Assembly (NCBI GenBank): GCA_944345365.1
Contig: CALVMJ010000007.1
Coordinates: 1-54,577 of the forward strand
DNA: 54,577 nt
Direction: 5' to 3'
DNA from: an uncultured Clostridia bacterium
Lineage (GTDB): Bacteria; Bacillota; Clostridia; Christensenellales; UBA1242
The notes beneath the pieces were generated by a model. It saw only the letters and a program-made list of their open reading frames with translations. It ran no database searches and was not told where the DNA came from. Position numbers and translations under genes: made by a program. The stretch's first letter is position 1. The number at the start of each line of letters is the position of its first letter. Positions 1 through 7,267 of the stretch are shown here, in pieces.

Positions 1-38
1 AATAAAAAATTTTGTTATCATAAAAAGGAGAAAAGAAA

Positions 39-641
39 ATGATTGAAACTGAAAGATTGATTTTAAGAAATTATCGTTTAGATGATTTAGAAGATTATTG
101 GGAATATGTGCAAATGCCAAATGTGGGCCCACGATGTGGCTGGCCTGCCTATACCGACAAAGAAAAAGCCAAAAAAAGATTAAAAATTGAATGCAATAAA
201 CCTTTACAATATGCCATTGAACTAAAGGACACTCATAAGGTTGTTGGCTCAATAGAACTTATGGAACCAGATGAAAATACTAAAACTAAAGGAAACACAA
301 AAGAAATTGGTTGTTTGCTTAACGAAAATTATTGGGGTAAAGGCATAATGACAGAAGCAATGCGTGCTATTGTGAAATATGGTATGGACGAACTTAAATT
401 AGATGAAATAGTTGCTGGCTTCTATGCTCCAAATGTTGCGAGCGGTAAAATTCAATTAAAAGCAGGTTTAAAACCTTTTAAAACAATAAAAGATATGATT
501 GTATGGTATGAAACGGGAAAACTTTGTGATAGCATTATTTCTAAAATAACTAGACAAGAATATTTAGACAATCAAATTTATAAAAATTTAAAAATAAAGG
601 TGAAAGATACAAAGTTAGGATTATTAGAGGAAAAACTATGA
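39..641 (+). CDS. GNAT-family N-acetyltransferase (RimJ/RimL-like)
   Basis: Predicted cytoplasmic acetyl-CoA-dependent N-acetyltransferase of 200 residues. The N-terminus MIETERLILRNY is the usual opening of RimJ/RimL-type GNAT proteins. The acetyl-CoA loop is NYWGKGIMTEAM, near residues 97-108, followed by a typical YGMDELKLDEIVAGFYAPN strand-helix segment. The start is set by AAGGAG a few bases before the ATG. It overlaps the next gene by four bases (ATGA), so the two are translationally coupled. It is the first gene seen of a + operon with a second GNAT and an ABC exporter, a context often found with self-protection or drug modification. The substrate cannot be told. Confident of the family, not of the role. 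Confidence 0.85.
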   Translation: MIETERLILRNYRLDDLEDYWEYVQMPNVGPRCGWPAYTDKEKAKKRLKIECNKPLQYAIELKDTHKVVGSIELMEPDENTKTKGNTKEIGCLLNENYWGKGIMTEAMRAIVKYGMDELKLDEIVAGFYAPNVASGKIQLKAGLKPFKTIKDMIVWYETGKLCDSIISKITRQEYLDNQIYKNLKIKVKDTKLGLLEEKL

Positions 642-1195
642 ACTACGAAATTAGACACACGGGAACGGTTGAAATTGAAACGGAAAGACTTGTGCTTAGG
701 CCTATCTTGCTTTCTGACGCACAAAGTCTTTATGAACTTGTTTCGGACAAAGATATTTTAAAATATCTTGCAGGATTGCCAGAATACACAGGCGTTGAAA
801 TGGCTGTTGATTATATTTCTACCAAACTTGAAAAGGAATATAAGAACAAGGATTTTTACGACTGGGGAGTTGCTTTGAAAAATGAAAATAAAATGATTGG
901 CAGAATTAGTGTTTATAAGAAAGATGATTATCGCCGAATGGTTGACCTTGTGTGGCAATTAAATGCAAACTATCGTAACAAAGGATATATAAGCGAAGGT
1001 GTTAAGGCGGTCATAAACCACTTATTTGAAATTGGGTTTGAAAGAATTGAAGCCTTTGCAGATGTTGAAAACAAAGCAAGCACAAAAGTTATGGCAAAAA
1101 TTGGAATGCAATATGAAGGAACTTTAAGAAAATATGATTGTCGCCGAGATAACAGTCTATACGACGCAGAGATGTGGTCGATTATAAAGGAGTAA
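638..1195 (+). CDS. GNAT-family N-acetyltransferase (RimJ/RimL-like), second copy
   Basis: Second GNAT acetyltransferase in tandem, 185 residues. It shows the family opening VEIETERLVLRPILLSDA and the acetyl-CoA loop NYRNKGYISEGVKAV, followed by GFERIEAFADVENKAS and KIGMQYEGTLRKYD, which is the classic C-terminal half of the fold. The start codon overlaps the stop of the preceding GNAT (ATGA) with only a weak AGAGG upstream, so translation is probably coupled. It differs clearly in sequence from its neighbour, so this is not a recent duplication. The ABC ATPase starts two bases after its stop. Substrate unknown. Confidence 0.85.
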   Translation: MNYEIRHTGTVEIETERLVLRPILLSDAQSLYELVSDKDILKYLAGLPEYTGVEMAVDYISTKLEKEYKNKDFYDWGVALKNENKMIGRISVYKKDDYRRMVDLVWQLNANYRNKGYISEGVKAVINHLFEIGFERIEAFADVENKASTKVMAKIGMQYEGTLRKYDCRRDNSLYDAEMWSIIKE

Positions 1196-1197
1196 AG

Positions 1198-2184
1198 ATG
1201 AAAGTTATAGAGGTAAATGATTTAAGAAAAGAATTTGTCAGCCGTAGACGTGTGACAAAAGAAAATGGAAAGAAATCTTTATTTAAAAGAGAAAAAGTTG
1301 TGAAAAATGCTGTTGATGGCATAACTTTCTCTGTGGAAGAAGGCGAAGCACTTGCCTTTATCGGTCCAAATGGTGCAGGAAAATCCACAACAATTAAAAT
1401 GTTGACTGGAATTTTGTATCCAACAAGCGGAAGTATAAAAGTTTTAGGATATGACCCAAGCAAACAAAGAGTAAAATTATCGTATGAAATTGGTACAGTT
1501 TTCGGTCAAAAAGAACAACTTTGGGTGCATCTATCCGCTTATGAAAATTTTAAGTTCTTCGGCTCAATTTATGATATTAAAAAAGATGAACTTGAAAAAC
1601 GAATTGACGAACTTGCAACTATTTTTGAAATAAAAGAATTTATGAATCAACCTGTAAAAAGTTTAAGTTTGGGACAACGAATGAAGTGTGAAATGGTGGC
1701 GAGCCTTTTACATAACCCTAAAATGCTGTTCTTTGATGAGCCAACAATTGGCTTGGACCCAATAGCAAAAGAAATGTTAAGAAATCTTATCAAAAAAATC
1801 AACAGAGAACTTGGCACAACCATTCTCTTTACATCTCACGATGTCGGAGATATTGAAGAAGTTTGCAAACGCGTTATTATCATCAATGACGGGAAAATTG
1901 TGCTTGATGACAGTATGCGCAACCTAAAATATCATCACTTAAACAAGAAGATTGTTGAAGTGAATTTGAAAAAGAATGTCAAAATCAAAGAGAAAGACGG
2001 AATAAAAATTTTAAAAGCAAAAAACACAATGTATAAAATTGAAGTCGATATGAACAAAACAAGTATGGACGAGCTTATGGGATTGTTTAAGGCAGATGAC
2101 CTGCAAGATATAACAATCTCCAGCACCCCACTTGAAGATATTATCAAAGATATTTACAGAGGAAAAGATGAAAAAGTATCTTAG
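1198..2184 (+). CDS. ABC-2 exporter ATP-binding protein (COG4586-like)
   Basis: ATPase subunit of an ABC-2 type exporter, 328 residues. Walker A is GPNGAGKST at residues 56-64, the signature is LSLGQRMK instead of LSGGQ, and Walker B is MLFFDEPTIGLDP followed by the switch histidine in LFTSHD. LSLGQ in the signature is typical of the group paired with DUF990-like permeases. A charged insert, KENGKKSLFKREK near residues 21-33, precedes the nucleotide-binding core. The ATG at 1198 is chosen over an upstream GTG because AAAGGAG at 1186-1192 is well spaced for it. The 3' end overlaps the first permease by 17 bases. Substrate unknown; the GNAT neighbours hint at export of a toxic compound. Confidence 0.9.
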   Translation: MKVIEVNDLRKEFVSRRRVTKENGKKSLFKREKVVKNAVDGITFSVEEGEALAFIGPNGAGKSTTIKMLTGILYPTSGSIKVLGYDPSKQRVKLSYEIGTVFGQKEQLWVHLSAYENFKFFGSIYDIKKDELEKRIDELATIFEIKEFMNQPVKSLSLGQRMKCEMVASLLHNPKMLFFDEPTIGLDPIAKEMLRNLIKKINRELGTTILFTSHDVGDIEEVCKRVIIINDGKIVLDDSMRNLKYHHLNKKIVEVNLKKNVKIKEKDGIKILKAKNTMYKIEVDMNKTSMDELMGLFKADDLQDITISSTPLEDIIKDIYRGKDEKVS

Positions 2185-2965
2185 CATTTTTAGAACAAGT
2201 TTTAAACAAGAGAGCAAGACAATTTTTGACACGATTATACGGGCCATTACTTTTGTGCTGATTATCTATATTCTTCTGCAACTATGGCAATATATTTATG
2301 GTGAAAATGGGACATCTCAAATAATAAATGGCTACAATCTGAGCCAAATGATTTGGTATCTTATTGTTGGTGAAATAATAACATTTAGTGCTAAAAGCAG
2401 TGCTATCGCAAGAAGCATAACAAATGAAATTAAGACAGGCAGTATTGCTTACAAACTTAATAAGCCTTATAACTATTACTTATATAGTATAACAACATTT
2501 ATGGCAAAAAGCACATTTATGCTTTTGTTTATGCTACCTGTTGGAATTTTAATCGGTGGTTTATTTGTTGACTTCCCGGCAACATTCACATGGGTTCAAA
2601 TCGTTCCATGTTTGCTTGCAATTTTATGCTCTACATTTCTCACTTGGTGTTTATATGCTGTTGTTGGGCTTGTTGCGTTTTGGTGTCAAGATTCAAATCC
2701 ATTTGTTTGGATCGTAAGCAAATTTTTTATGCTTCTTGGTATGTTTTTCCCTGTTGAGTTTTTCCCAACATGGTTGCAACCCATAATTAAATTCAGCCCA
2801 ATCTATTCAATTATGTCTGGTCCGGCATCTCTTGTCGCAAACTTCTCTTGGCACTTGTTTGGGCAAGTTGTACTTTCACAAATAGTTTGGTCTGCTGCAA
2901 TAATCTTGATTGGTATTGGAGTTTACAATTTAGGCAAAAGGAAGGTGACCGCAAATGGTGGGTAA
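2168..2965 (+). CDS. ABC-2 family permease (COG4587-like)
   Basis: Integral membrane subunit of the exporter, 265 residues with about six hydrophobic segments. The segment after the first helix (IARSITNEIKTGSIAYKLNKP) resembles the coupling region of DUF990/ABC2_membrane_6 permeases. The ATG at 2168 follows AGAGGA at 2158-2163; a longer reading frame from a TTG at 2132 is rejected because it lacks a ribosome site and would overlap the ATPase gene further. The gene starts inside the ATPase gene and ends 11 bases into the second permease, so the three subunits are translationally coupled. Two different permeases suggest a heterodimeric membrane core. Confidence 0.85.
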   Translation: MKKYLSIFRTSFKQESKTIFDTIIRAITFVLIIYILLQLWQYIYGENGTSQIINGYNLSQMIWYLIVGEIITFSAKSSAIARSITNEIKTGSIAYKLNKPYNYYLYSITTFMAKSTFMLLFMLPVGILIGGLFVDFPATFTWVQIVPCLLAILCSTFLTWCLYAVVGLVAFWCQDSNPFVWIVSKFFMLLGMFFPVEFFPTWLQPIIKFSPIYSIMSGPASLVANFSWHLFGQVVLSQIVWSAAIILIGIGVYNLGKRKVTANGG

Positions 2966-3743
2966 AAATTTAGCATATATTTTTAAATATTTAAAACTTA
3001 ATCTTAAAAAAGAAGCTCAATATAAAACATCATTTGCTATGCAAATTATAATGATGATTATGAACAACTTATTCTTTGTTTTGCAATGGATTGTTATTTT
3101 TTCAGTCACAAAATCTATTGGCGGCTATGGTTTCAAAGAAGTTATGTTATTGTGGGCATTGAGTGCAGGATCTTACGGAGTCGCACACTTATTTTTTAGA
3201 GGGGCGTTTGATATTGGCGAAACAATCTATGATGGAAAACTTGATGTATTTCTCACTCAACCTAAAAATGTCCTTATAAATATTTGCTGTTCTAAATGCA
3301 GTGTTTCTGCAATTGGCGATATTATTTACACATTTATTGCTCTTGCAATTGCTGGTGCAGCGTGGTGGTGGTATTTGGCAATCATTCCTGTAAGTATTAT
3401 TGGCGGAATTATGTATGCAGCCATTGTTGTTTGTTTTCAAACTCTTGCTTTTTATATCAAAAAAGGGAGTGCTGTTGCAGATATGGTAAGCAGTGCCATA
3501 ACTCTATTTGCAAACTATCCCCCTGTCATCTTTAATGTTGTAGCAAAAGTTTTCTTATACACAATCATTCCTGTTGGATTTATGATTTTTGTTCCCGCTC
3601 AATATATCTTTTTGGGATTTAATATTTGGTGGATTTTAGGCATGATTGGCGTGACAATTTTCTTAACTATTTTAGCTTTCTTATTGTTTAAACTTGGACT
3701 AAAAAGATACAATTCTGGAAACCTTATGGGTGGAAGATTATAA
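2955..3743 (+). CDS. ABC-2 family permease (ABC2_membrane_6/DUF990-like)
   Basis: Second membrane subunit of the exporter, 262 residues with about six transmembrane segments. The stretch FRGAFDIGETIYDGKLDVFL followed by TQPKNVLI matches the conserved motif of the DUF990 (ABC2_membrane_6) family, in which an ATPase and two unlike permeases form one exporter. It overlaps the upstream permease by 11 bases. A gap of about 40 bases and a fresh AAAGGAG separate it from the S51 peptidase gene, which is probably read from the same transcript. Cargo unknown. Confidence 0.85.
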   Translation: MVGKNLAYIFKYLKLNLKKEAQYKTSFAMQIIMMIMNNLFFVLQWIVIFSVTKSIGGYGFKEVMLLWALSAGSYGVAHLFFRGAFDIGETIYDGKLDVFLTQPKNVLINICCSKCSVSAIGDIIYTFIALAIAGAAWWWYLAIIPVSIIGGIMYAAIVVCFQTLAFYIKKGSAVADMVSSAITLFANYPPVIFNVVAKVFLYTIIPVGFMIFVPAQYIFLGFNIWWILGMIGVTIFLTILAFLLFKLGLKRYNSGNLMGGRL

Positions 3744-3785
3744 AAAAATATAAATCAAAAAAATAAATTAAAAGGAGAAAAAATT

Positions 3786-4493
3786 ATGAGATTGATTTTA
3801 AATGGTGGTGGAAGTGGCGAAGATGTAAAGGAAAGTTATGAACTTTTTGCAAAAGAAGTGAATGGTGGAAGAGTTATGTATATTCCTCTTGCTTGGAATC
3901 ACGGCCCTTGCGAAGTGTGTATAGAGTGGTTTAGAAGCGAAATGGCTCCGTTTGGCATAACTGATGTTGACCTTATTACCGACGCTAAACAAATCACAAA
4001 AGAAAAGTTAAAGAATGTTAGCGGGGTTTTCATTGGCGGTGGAAGCACATATAAACTATTAAAATACTTAAAAGAAACGCCAGCTTTTGAGAACTTGAAA
4101 GAATATATCGAAAATGGCGGTTTGGTTATGGGTTCAAGCGCTGGAGCTCTTGTTTTTGGTGAATGTATTGACACTTGTCTTAATGATGGTTTAGTTATTA
4201 AATCGTGTTGTGATGAAAACAAGGTCGGGTTAAAAGACACAAAAGGGTTTAACTTGATAAATGGTTATAGTATTTTACCGCATTATAAAAAATTAAAAGA
4301 ACAATACCAAGATACTCAAAAGAGGGTTGATAATTTGTTAAAGCAAGATTTTAAATTAATATGTTTGCCAGAAGAAACGAGCTTGTGGATAAATGGAGAC
4401 CAAGCAAAAATCATCGGACCAAAGCCAGCAGAAGTTTTTGATGGTGAAGAAAAGAAAACTGTTCACAAAAACGAAGATGTTTTGTGTAGATAA
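3786..4493 (+). CDS. Peptidase S51 family protein (dipeptidase E-like)
   Basis: Predicted cytoplasmic serine peptidase of the S51 (PepE/cyanophycinase) family, 235 residues. The nucleophile elbow GSSAGA lies at residues 116-121 with Ser118 as the likely nucleophile; the preceding VFIGGGSTYKLLKYL is the conserved substrate-side loop of dipeptidase E. Family members cleave short aspartyl peptides or related isopeptides. The start follows AAAGGAG at 3771-3777. It closes the GNAT-ABC operon; a peptidase with two acetyltransferases and an exporter could trim or detoxify a small peptide, but that is inference. No terminator is obvious right after it. Confidence 0.85.
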   Translation: MRLILNGGGSGEDVKESYELFAKEVNGGRVMYIPLAWNHGPCEVCIEWFRSEMAPFGITDVDLITDAKQITKEKLKNVSGVFIGGGSTYKLLKYLKETPAFENLKEYIENGGLVMGSSAGALVFGECIDTCLNDGLVIKSCCDENKVGLKDTKGFNLINGYSILPHYKKLKEQYQDTQKRVDNLLKQDFKLICLPEETSLWINGDQAKIIGPKPAEVFDGEEKKTVHKNEDVLCR

Positions 4494-4504
4494 GGAGAAA
4501 TAAT

Positions 4505-4633
4505 ATAAAAAGGAAAGATATAAGAGAAATAAAAGCGTTTAGAGTTTCAGTAAATGAATTTGCAGAATATAGAGTGCAAGAGAAGCATACAGATATATGT
4601 TTTTGTTCATATGCTGACGCTGAAAAGGAGTAA
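4505..4633 (+). pseudogene. Possible decayed short gene with ATA in place of ATG
   Basis: A 42-codon open frame follows a good ribosome site (AAGGAG at 4492-4497), but the codon at the expected position is ATA at 4505. The frame reads KRKDIREIKAFRVSVNEFAE and continues to a TAA at 4631-4633. It has a credible, charged composition and no better start codon inside. It may be the remnant of a small gene at the end of the upstream operon whose start codon was lost. It could also be chance. I do not recognise the peptide. Confidence 0.3.
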
Positions 4634-4820
4634 TATATTTAAACTCATTTGGTGAGAATTGGCAAGAATTATAAAAATATGTATTGTATAGCGTTATTTA
4701 ACTAAGGGTATAAATAAAGCTTTAAATTTAGTAAAGATAGATAAAGAAAAGAAATCTAAAAATAATTATAAAAAAATAAAACGGACTTTAAAGTTTTAAG
4801 GTTCGTTTTATTCTTCTTTT
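4634..4820. other. Non-coding AT-rich stretch next to tRNA-Arg
   Basis: No supported gene. Short open frames here lack ribosome sites. The only structure seen is the terminator-like hairpin listed at 4775-4812. The stretch lies on the 3' side of tRNA-Arg, where integrating elements commonly enter, and may be decayed element sequence. No integrase is visible. Confidence 0.4.
4775..4812. terminator. Bidirectional intrinsic terminator beside tRNA-Arg
   Basis: Twelve-pair stem (4775-4786 with 4801-4812, one G-T wobble) around a 14-base loop. A T-rich run follows on the + strand, and an A-run precedes it that reads as T on the minus strand. It can end tRNA-Arg transcription (minus) and any + transcript from the upstream operon. 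Confidence 0.6.
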
Positions 4821-4897
4821 TGGTGCGTCGCAAGGGATTCGAACCCCTGACCTTTCGTTCCGTAGACGAACGCTCTATCCAGCTGAGCTAGCAACGC
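4821..4897 (-). tRNA. tRNA-Arg(ACG), CCA encoded
   Basis: Full cloverleaf on the minus strand. The acceptor stem GCGTTGC pairs with GCGACGC, the D stem is GCTC/GAGC, and the anticodon stem TTCGT/ACGAA encloses loop CTACGGA with anticodon ACG. The T arm loop is TTCGAAT. Discriminator A at 4824 and encoded CCA at 4821-4823. ACG is read as ICG after A34 deamination and decodes CGN arginine codons. Confidence 0.95.
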
Positions 4898-4969
4898 ATA
4901 ACTTGTTTTTGAATTTTTAATTACAGGAAATTTTTATTTGGTCACAATATGTTTGTAAATCAACTCATT

Positions 4970-4986
4970 TCCATCTGAGCTAGCAA
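4970..4986 (-). repeat. Partial repeat of the tRNA-Arg 5' end
   Basis: Seventeen bases that match tRNA-Arg positions 4878-4894 (D arm and 5' acceptor side) with one mismatch, placed about 90 bases upstream of the tRNA on its own strand. It cannot fold as a tRNA. It may be the trace of a duplication or recombination at this tRNA. Confidence 0.5.
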
Positions 4987-5059
4987 AAAAAATAATGTAA
5001 TTTATCAATGCTTCATTATTTTAACACAAAAACAAAAATAAAGCAATAGTTTTGTTGCT

Positions 5060-5491
5060 TTATTTTTCTATGTAGATATTTTGATTTTTATTATTTAATA
5101 TGTTTTCATCAAGTACTTTTATGCCTGAAAAAGAATAATTTTCTATTTTTTCGGTCTTTAATTGGTAACAATCTTTATCTTGTTTTTCTTCAGTTGTAAT
5201 ATTATATGCTATTTTATTTTTTTTATCAACTACTCTATATTCTATTGAATCATCTTCAATTTTATAAAATCCAGAGATCAAAGAAACGTCAATATTAAAT
5301 TTAATTGCCTCTTCACATAAGAAAGAATCAACTTCATCTATTGTTTTAAATGACTTCATAGTAAGTTGTTTTTTAGGATTTTTATAAATTAATCTTATTG
5401 GTAATGAGTATTTATTTTTATCAGAAATATTTCTTATACATATATATCCAATTTTGTCAATTTCAAATTCTATAATTTCTCTTGCAGACAT
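5060..5491 (-). CDS. Hypothetical protein, 143 aa
   Basis: I do not recognise this protein. It is a soluble, lysine-rich polypeptide of 143 residues without signal peptide or membrane segment. It has a beta-like N-terminal half (IEFEIDKIGYICIRNISD) and the phrase KSFKTIDEVDSFLCEEAIKF, which suggests a small alpha/beta domain. The start is well supported: AAGGAGGAG lies just before the ATG at 5491. It stands alone on the minus strand between tRNA-Arg and hisS. Confidence 0.6.
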   Translation of the reverse strand: MSAREIIEFEIDKIGYICIRNISDKNKYSLPIRLIYKNPKKQLTMKSFKTIDEVDSFLCEEAIKFNIDVSLISGFYKIEDDSIEYRVVDKKNKIAYNITTEEKQDKDCYQLKTEKIENYSFSGIKVLDENILNNKNQNIYIEK

Positions 5492-5545
5492 TTCTCCTCC
5501 TTGTTTTGTCAGAATTATAACTCAGAACTAAGCCTTTGTCAATAA

Positions 5546-6862
5546 TCAATTTTTATGGGGTTTTATTTTAAGGACTAATTCATCTAAGCTCAGAGTTAAT
5601 TGTTCTTTTTTTGTCATATCTTTTAAAGAGTATTTACCTTCTTTTATTTCGTCTTCGCCCACGATTATTACAAAAGGAATTTGCTGTTTATCCGCTTCTT
5701 TTAATTTGTTTTTAAATGAGCGCTCTTCATAAGCGACTGATGATTTAATGTTTTGTTTTTGTAATATCGAAGAAAGCCAAAGGCAATGATTTAGGGTTTG
5801 TCCAAGAGGGATAATATACACATCTGTGTTTGAATTTTTAGGAGCTGGCAACAAGTCGTTTGCACATAACACATCAAACAGTCTTGACAATCCAATGCTC
5901 ATTCCAACACCCGGAAGATTTTTTTCGGTGTAGTATCCTGCAAGATTTTCAAATCTGCCTCCACCTCCAACGGCGCCAAACTCACGATGACCTTTAAGGA
6001 AGGTTTCGAAAACAGTTCCCGTATAATAATTATGACCCCTTATAATTGAAAGGTTAAAAATATAGTCGTTTTCATCAAGTCCCATTGATTTTAAGTAAGA
6101 GTCCAATTCCTTTAATTGAGCAATCCCTTTTATATATGTTTCAGAGGTTGATAGATTTTTTATATTTCCAAGAACTTCTTTAAGAGTGCCTTTGGTTTTT
6201 ACAAGTATTAATAGCTTTTCTATAAGATAAACATCAATTTCTAAATCTAAAAGACTTTTTTTTACAGCGCTTTCTCCAATTTTATCTATTTTATCAAGCA
6301 GGGTAAGAATTTCGTTTACACAAGAAAGATTTTTTTCTTCAATAAGTCCGTTTAAAAGCAACCTGTTTGATATTTCTACTACACATTCAAACCCAATTTC
6401 TTTAAAGCAATCTTTATACAGGCTGATACATTCTGCATCGGCAGGAAGAGGGAGTGAATTATCTCCGATAATATCTGCGTCGCATTGATAAAATTCCCTA
6501 AACCTTCCTTTTTGAGGTCTTTCTCCACGATACACCTTTCCTATTTGATATCTTTTGAAAGGAAAGTTAAGATCATTAAAATTCATTGCGACAAATCTTG
6601 CAAGAGGAACGGTAAAATCATACCTCATACACATATCAGTTGACCCTTTTGTAAACCTGTAAATTTCCTTATCTATATCTCCTCCTGATTTTGCCAAAAG
6701 AATCTCGGAAAGTTCTAAAACTGGTGTGTCGAGAGGCAAAAAACAATGTCGCTGAAAAACTCTTTTAAACGACTGTATGATTTCATCAAATTGAAGTTGT
6801 CTTGTTGGCATTAATTCATTAAAGCCCGCAAGTTTTCGAGGGGTTATGAGTTTGTTAGGCAT
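5546..6862 (-). CDS. hisS: Histidyl-tRNA synthetase
   Basis: Class II aminoacyl-tRNA synthetase charging tRNA-His, 438 residues, about the usual family length. Motif 2 is seen as VYRGERPQKGRFREFYQCDA, the histidine-specific segment as RGHNYYTGTVFETF, and motif 3 as PGVGMSIGLSRL preceded by GGGGRFENLAG. The C-terminal anticodon-binding domain starts near DVYIIPLG. The start at 6862 (MPNKLITPRKLAGFNEL) is preferred over a longer frame to 6904, because AAGGAG at 6869-6874 fits it and the predicted promoter -10 overlaps the longer version. No T-box leader is seen. It is transcribed alone from a near-consensus promoter. Confidence 0.95.
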   Translation of the reverse strand: MPNKLITPRKLAGFNELMPTRQLQFDEIIQSFKRVFQRHCFLPLDTPVLELSEILLAKSGGDIDKEIYRFTKGSTDMCMRYDFTVPLARFVAMNFNDLNFPFKRYQIGKVYRGERPQKGRFREFYQCDADIIGDNSLPLPADAECISLYKDCFKEIGFECVVEISNRLLLNGLIEEKNLSCVNEILTLLDKIDKIGESAVKKSLLDLEIDVYLIEKLLILVKTKGTLKEVLGNIKNLSTSETYIKGIAQLKELDSYLKSMGLDENDYIFNLSIIRGHNYYTGTVFETFLKGHREFGAVGGGGRFENLAGYYTEKNLPGVGMSIGLSRLFDVLCANDLLPAPKNSNTDVYIIPLGQTLNHCLWLSSILQKQNIKSSVAYEERSFKNKLKEADKQQIPFVIIVGEDEIKEGKYSLKDMTKKEQLTLSLDELVLKIKPHKN

Positions 6863-6885
6863 TTCTTTCTCCTTATCATTTAAAG

Positions 6886-6914
6886 ATTTTACGACAATAT
6901 TCAAAAAAAGTCAA
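6886..6914 (-). promoter_or_regulatory. Sigma-A-type promoter of hisS
   Basis: On the minus strand TTGACT (6909-6914), a 17-base spacer, then TAAAAT (6886-6891), ending 23 bases before the hisS ATG at 6862. It fits the ribosome site and the short-start choice. Confidence 0.65.
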
Positions 6915-7069
6915 CTAAGTATAATAACTGCTTTTAATATCAAGTTCGTTCCTTTAATAAGGGCTATGAAAAGCAAAATATATTTATTCACACAAAAATT
7001 TATAATTAGCAAAAGGAAATTGTTATAATTAAGTAACTAACAAGCAATAAAAAAGAGAATTAAAAAAAA

Positions 7070-7197
7070 GGAAATGTGTAAAAAGTCAGTTATCCACATT
7101 TCCACAACCAAATATTTATACATTAAGACTTATTTTTATGCAAAATTATGAATAATGAGAGTTTTTTAGGGTAGTTATCCACATTTCCACAACCAAA
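7070..7197. repeat. Direct repeats carrying perfect DnaA boxes
   Basis: A 25-base direct repeat occurs at 7089-7113 and 7173-7197, 84 bases apart. Each copy begins with the exact consensus DnaA box TTATCCACA (7091-7099 and 7175-7183), followed at once by a second TTTCCACA-like element. A third, inverted partial copy (GGAAATGTG at 7070-7078) pairs with CACATTTCC of the first repeat. This lies in the non-coding region between helD (3' end) and hisS (5' end). It is most simply read as a DnaA-binding cluster; its job (regulation of hisS, titration of DnaA, or a relic) cannot be decided here. Confidence 0.75.
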
Positions 7198-7223
7198 AAG
7201 CTCCATTATAGGTAATATTACAA

Positions 7224-7253
7224 TAAAAATTTTGGGGTTATGACGCAAAATTT
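7224..7253 (-). terminator. Likely intrinsic terminator of helD
   Basis: Eight-pair stem AAATTTTG/CAAAATTT (7246-7253 with 7027-type partner at 7227-7234) with an 11-base loop, followed on the minus strand by a short T-run. It lies just after the helD stop. The stem is weak in G-C, hence moderate confidence. Confidence 0.45.
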
Positions 7254-7267
7254 ACAAAAGTTTTGTC

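Noticed and set aside
4821..4986. tRNA fragment as a true attachment site
   Set aside because: It copies the 5' part of the tRNA, not the 3' part normally used, and no integrase is visible.
7070..7197. CRISPR array
   Set aside because: Only two direct copies plus one inverted partial; no regular spacers and no cas gene.
6863..7267. T-box or other riboswitch in front of hisS
   Set aside because: No AGGGTGG.ACCGCG-type element or anticodon stem is visible; a plain promoter close to the gene explains it.
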